From Hyphomicrobiales bacterium (GTDB lineage: Bacteria; Pseudomonadota; Alphaproteobacteria; Rhizobiales; Beijerinckiaceae), in assembly GCA_028290125.1 (NCBI GenBank), contig JAQGKM010000046.1:1-21675 (forward strand): a DNA stretch of 21,675 bases, written 5' to 3'. Position 1 is the first letter of the stretch. Every line of letters begins with the position of its first letter. Under the pieces are notes generated by a model that saw only the letters and a list, made by a program, of their open reading frames with translations, did no database searches and was not told the origin of the DNA. Of the stretch, positions 21,086-21,675 are shown piece by piece. The translations under genes were made by a program, and so were the position numbers.

Positions 21086-21675
21086 GTCTGCCTTCGCGCC
21101 CTGTAGGCGGCTCGCCACGCGTTTCGCGGCGCTGTTGCGCGCCATTGCCAGCGCCGTTGTTGTCATTCTGCCGTGACGCCTGGCCTTGTGGGTTGGACTC
21201 CTGCCGCGTCGCATTGGCGTTGTCGCCAGCCGTCACGGGCGCAGCATCCTGCGCCGCGCGAATCTCCAGTCGATCGATGGAGACAGATTCGCTCGTCATG
21301 CTTTTCTGGAGCCGATCACGTTCGCGCTGGATCATCTCGAGCGTCGCGGGTTCCGCAACGTCGACGCGCACCGAAAGCTGATTGCCCGAGAGACGCAGGC
21401 GCAAGGTGACTGTGCCCAGCGACTCGGGCTCGAGCTGCACGTTTAACGTCTTGACGTTGGAGACCAGGGGATCCGGTGCGGCAGCGGCCGCAGGCGCCTC
21501 GAGCGCGCGCGTCACTTCGGTTGCGATCTGACGCACGGGATCGGCGACAACGGGGAAATGCTGCGCGGAACTGACGCTGCGCACGGCGACGGTTCGCACA
21601 GCCGCACCATGCGGCTCGGTTTCCGCGCCATGTCGGCCCCGCGCGCCGTGCACCGGCGAATCCTGCTGCGCAAAA
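21030..21675 (-). CDS. fliK: Flagellar hook-length control protein FliK, C-terminal part
   Basis: The frame is open to the right edge of the window, so the N-terminal part is missing; 214 residues are visible. The C-terminal FliK domain is clear: VKTLNVQLEPESLGTVTLRL, then LRLSGNQLSVRVDVAEPATL and MIQRERDRLQKSM, i.e. the L.P..LG.V...L pattern. This domain switches export specificity from hook to filament by contacting the FlhB C-terminal domain. It is followed by a long Gln/Asn/Arg/Gly-rich tail ending SRGVYL. The tail runs 56 bases into the transglycosylase gene. The upstream Ala/Pro/His-rich part is the start of the ruler region. Confidence 0.88.
   Translation of the reverse strand, partial: FAQQDSPVHGARGRHGAETEPHGAAVRTVAVRSVSSAQHFPVVADPVRQIATEVTRALEAPAAAAAPDPLVSNVKTLNVQLEPESLGTVTLRLRLSGNQLSVRVDVAEPATLEMIQRERDRLQKSMTSESVSIDRLEIRAAQDAAPVTAGDNANATRQESNPQGQASRQNDNNGAGNGAQQRRETRGEPPTGREGRHGQDNDSTRDADSRGVYL

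Noticed and set aside
1..21675. Search for CRISPR arrays, insertion sequences, phage genes, toxin-antitoxin pairs and restriction or defence genes
   Set aside because: No regularly spaced direct repeats, transposase or integrase motifs, or defence-family domains were seen. Base composition and gene style look uniform apart from the short AT-rich patch at about 20400-20500.

Overview
The window looks like a high-GC chromosomal segment of an alphaproteobacterium, most probably of the order Hyphomicrobiales (Rhizobiales). The evidence is the gene order of the flagellar locus (fliK, a lytic transglycosylase, an FtcR/Rem-type regulator, then flgE-flgK-flgL-flaF-flbT-flgD-fliQ-flhA-fliR), the alphaproteobacterial pair FlaF/FlbT, a perfect CtrA-type TTAA-N7-TTAAC site, and short dispersed repeats of the GTCATTGCGAGC type seen in Bradyrhizobium-like genomes. 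The genus cannot be fixed from the sequence.

Left part (1-5817), housekeeping and accessory genes. It opens with the 3' end of a probable FAD-dependent monooxygenase, followed by a near-perfect inverted repeat and a convergent orphan TctC/Bug-type periplasmic binding protein. Next come a secreted proline/alanine-rich protein, a tRNA-Leu(UAA) and a second repeat cluster. Five minus-strand genes follow: a secreted cupin, xanthine phosphoribosyltransferase (gpt), a stand-alone CinA N-terminal (MoaB/Mog-like) domain protein, an antibiotic biosynthesis monooxygenase-fold protein and an FkbM-family methyltransferase.

Middle part (5910-9635), a plus-strand run. Methionine aminopeptidase (map) overlaps radC by four bases. 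After them come a membrane-anchored GGDEF-EAL protein with an intact cyclase site but an eroded EAL site, and a small hypothetical protein. A symmetric hairpin with A- and T-tracts at 9601-9635 can terminate transcription from both sides.

Right part (9654-21675), flagellar locus, entirely minus strand. Read in the direction of transcription it runs: partial fliK; a secreted lytic transglycosylase overlapping it by 56 bases; an AT-rich regulatory gap with a CtrA-like site; ftcR; a 170-base gap; then a compact thirteen-gene run. That run is flgE, flgK, flgL, flaF, flbT, flgD, fliQ, flhA, fliR, a FliJ-like coiled-coil protein, a FlgJ-type rod-binding domain protein, a FlgN-like chaperone candidate and a membrane-anchored protein of unknown function. 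No internal gap exceeds 60 bases and several junctions are ATGA/GTGA overlaps, which suggests one transcript ending at 9601-9635. Together the genes supply hook (flgE, fliK, flgD), hook-filament junction (flgK, flgL), export gate (flhA, fliQ, fliR), flagellin translation control (flaF, flbT) and the transcription factor. No flagellin gene lies in the window.

I did not find a clearly new system such as a defence island, CRISPR array or mobile element. The least described parts are the four small genes downstream of fliR and the CtrA-like site overlapping the end of the transglycosylase gene. No gene-free stretch exceeds 300 bases.
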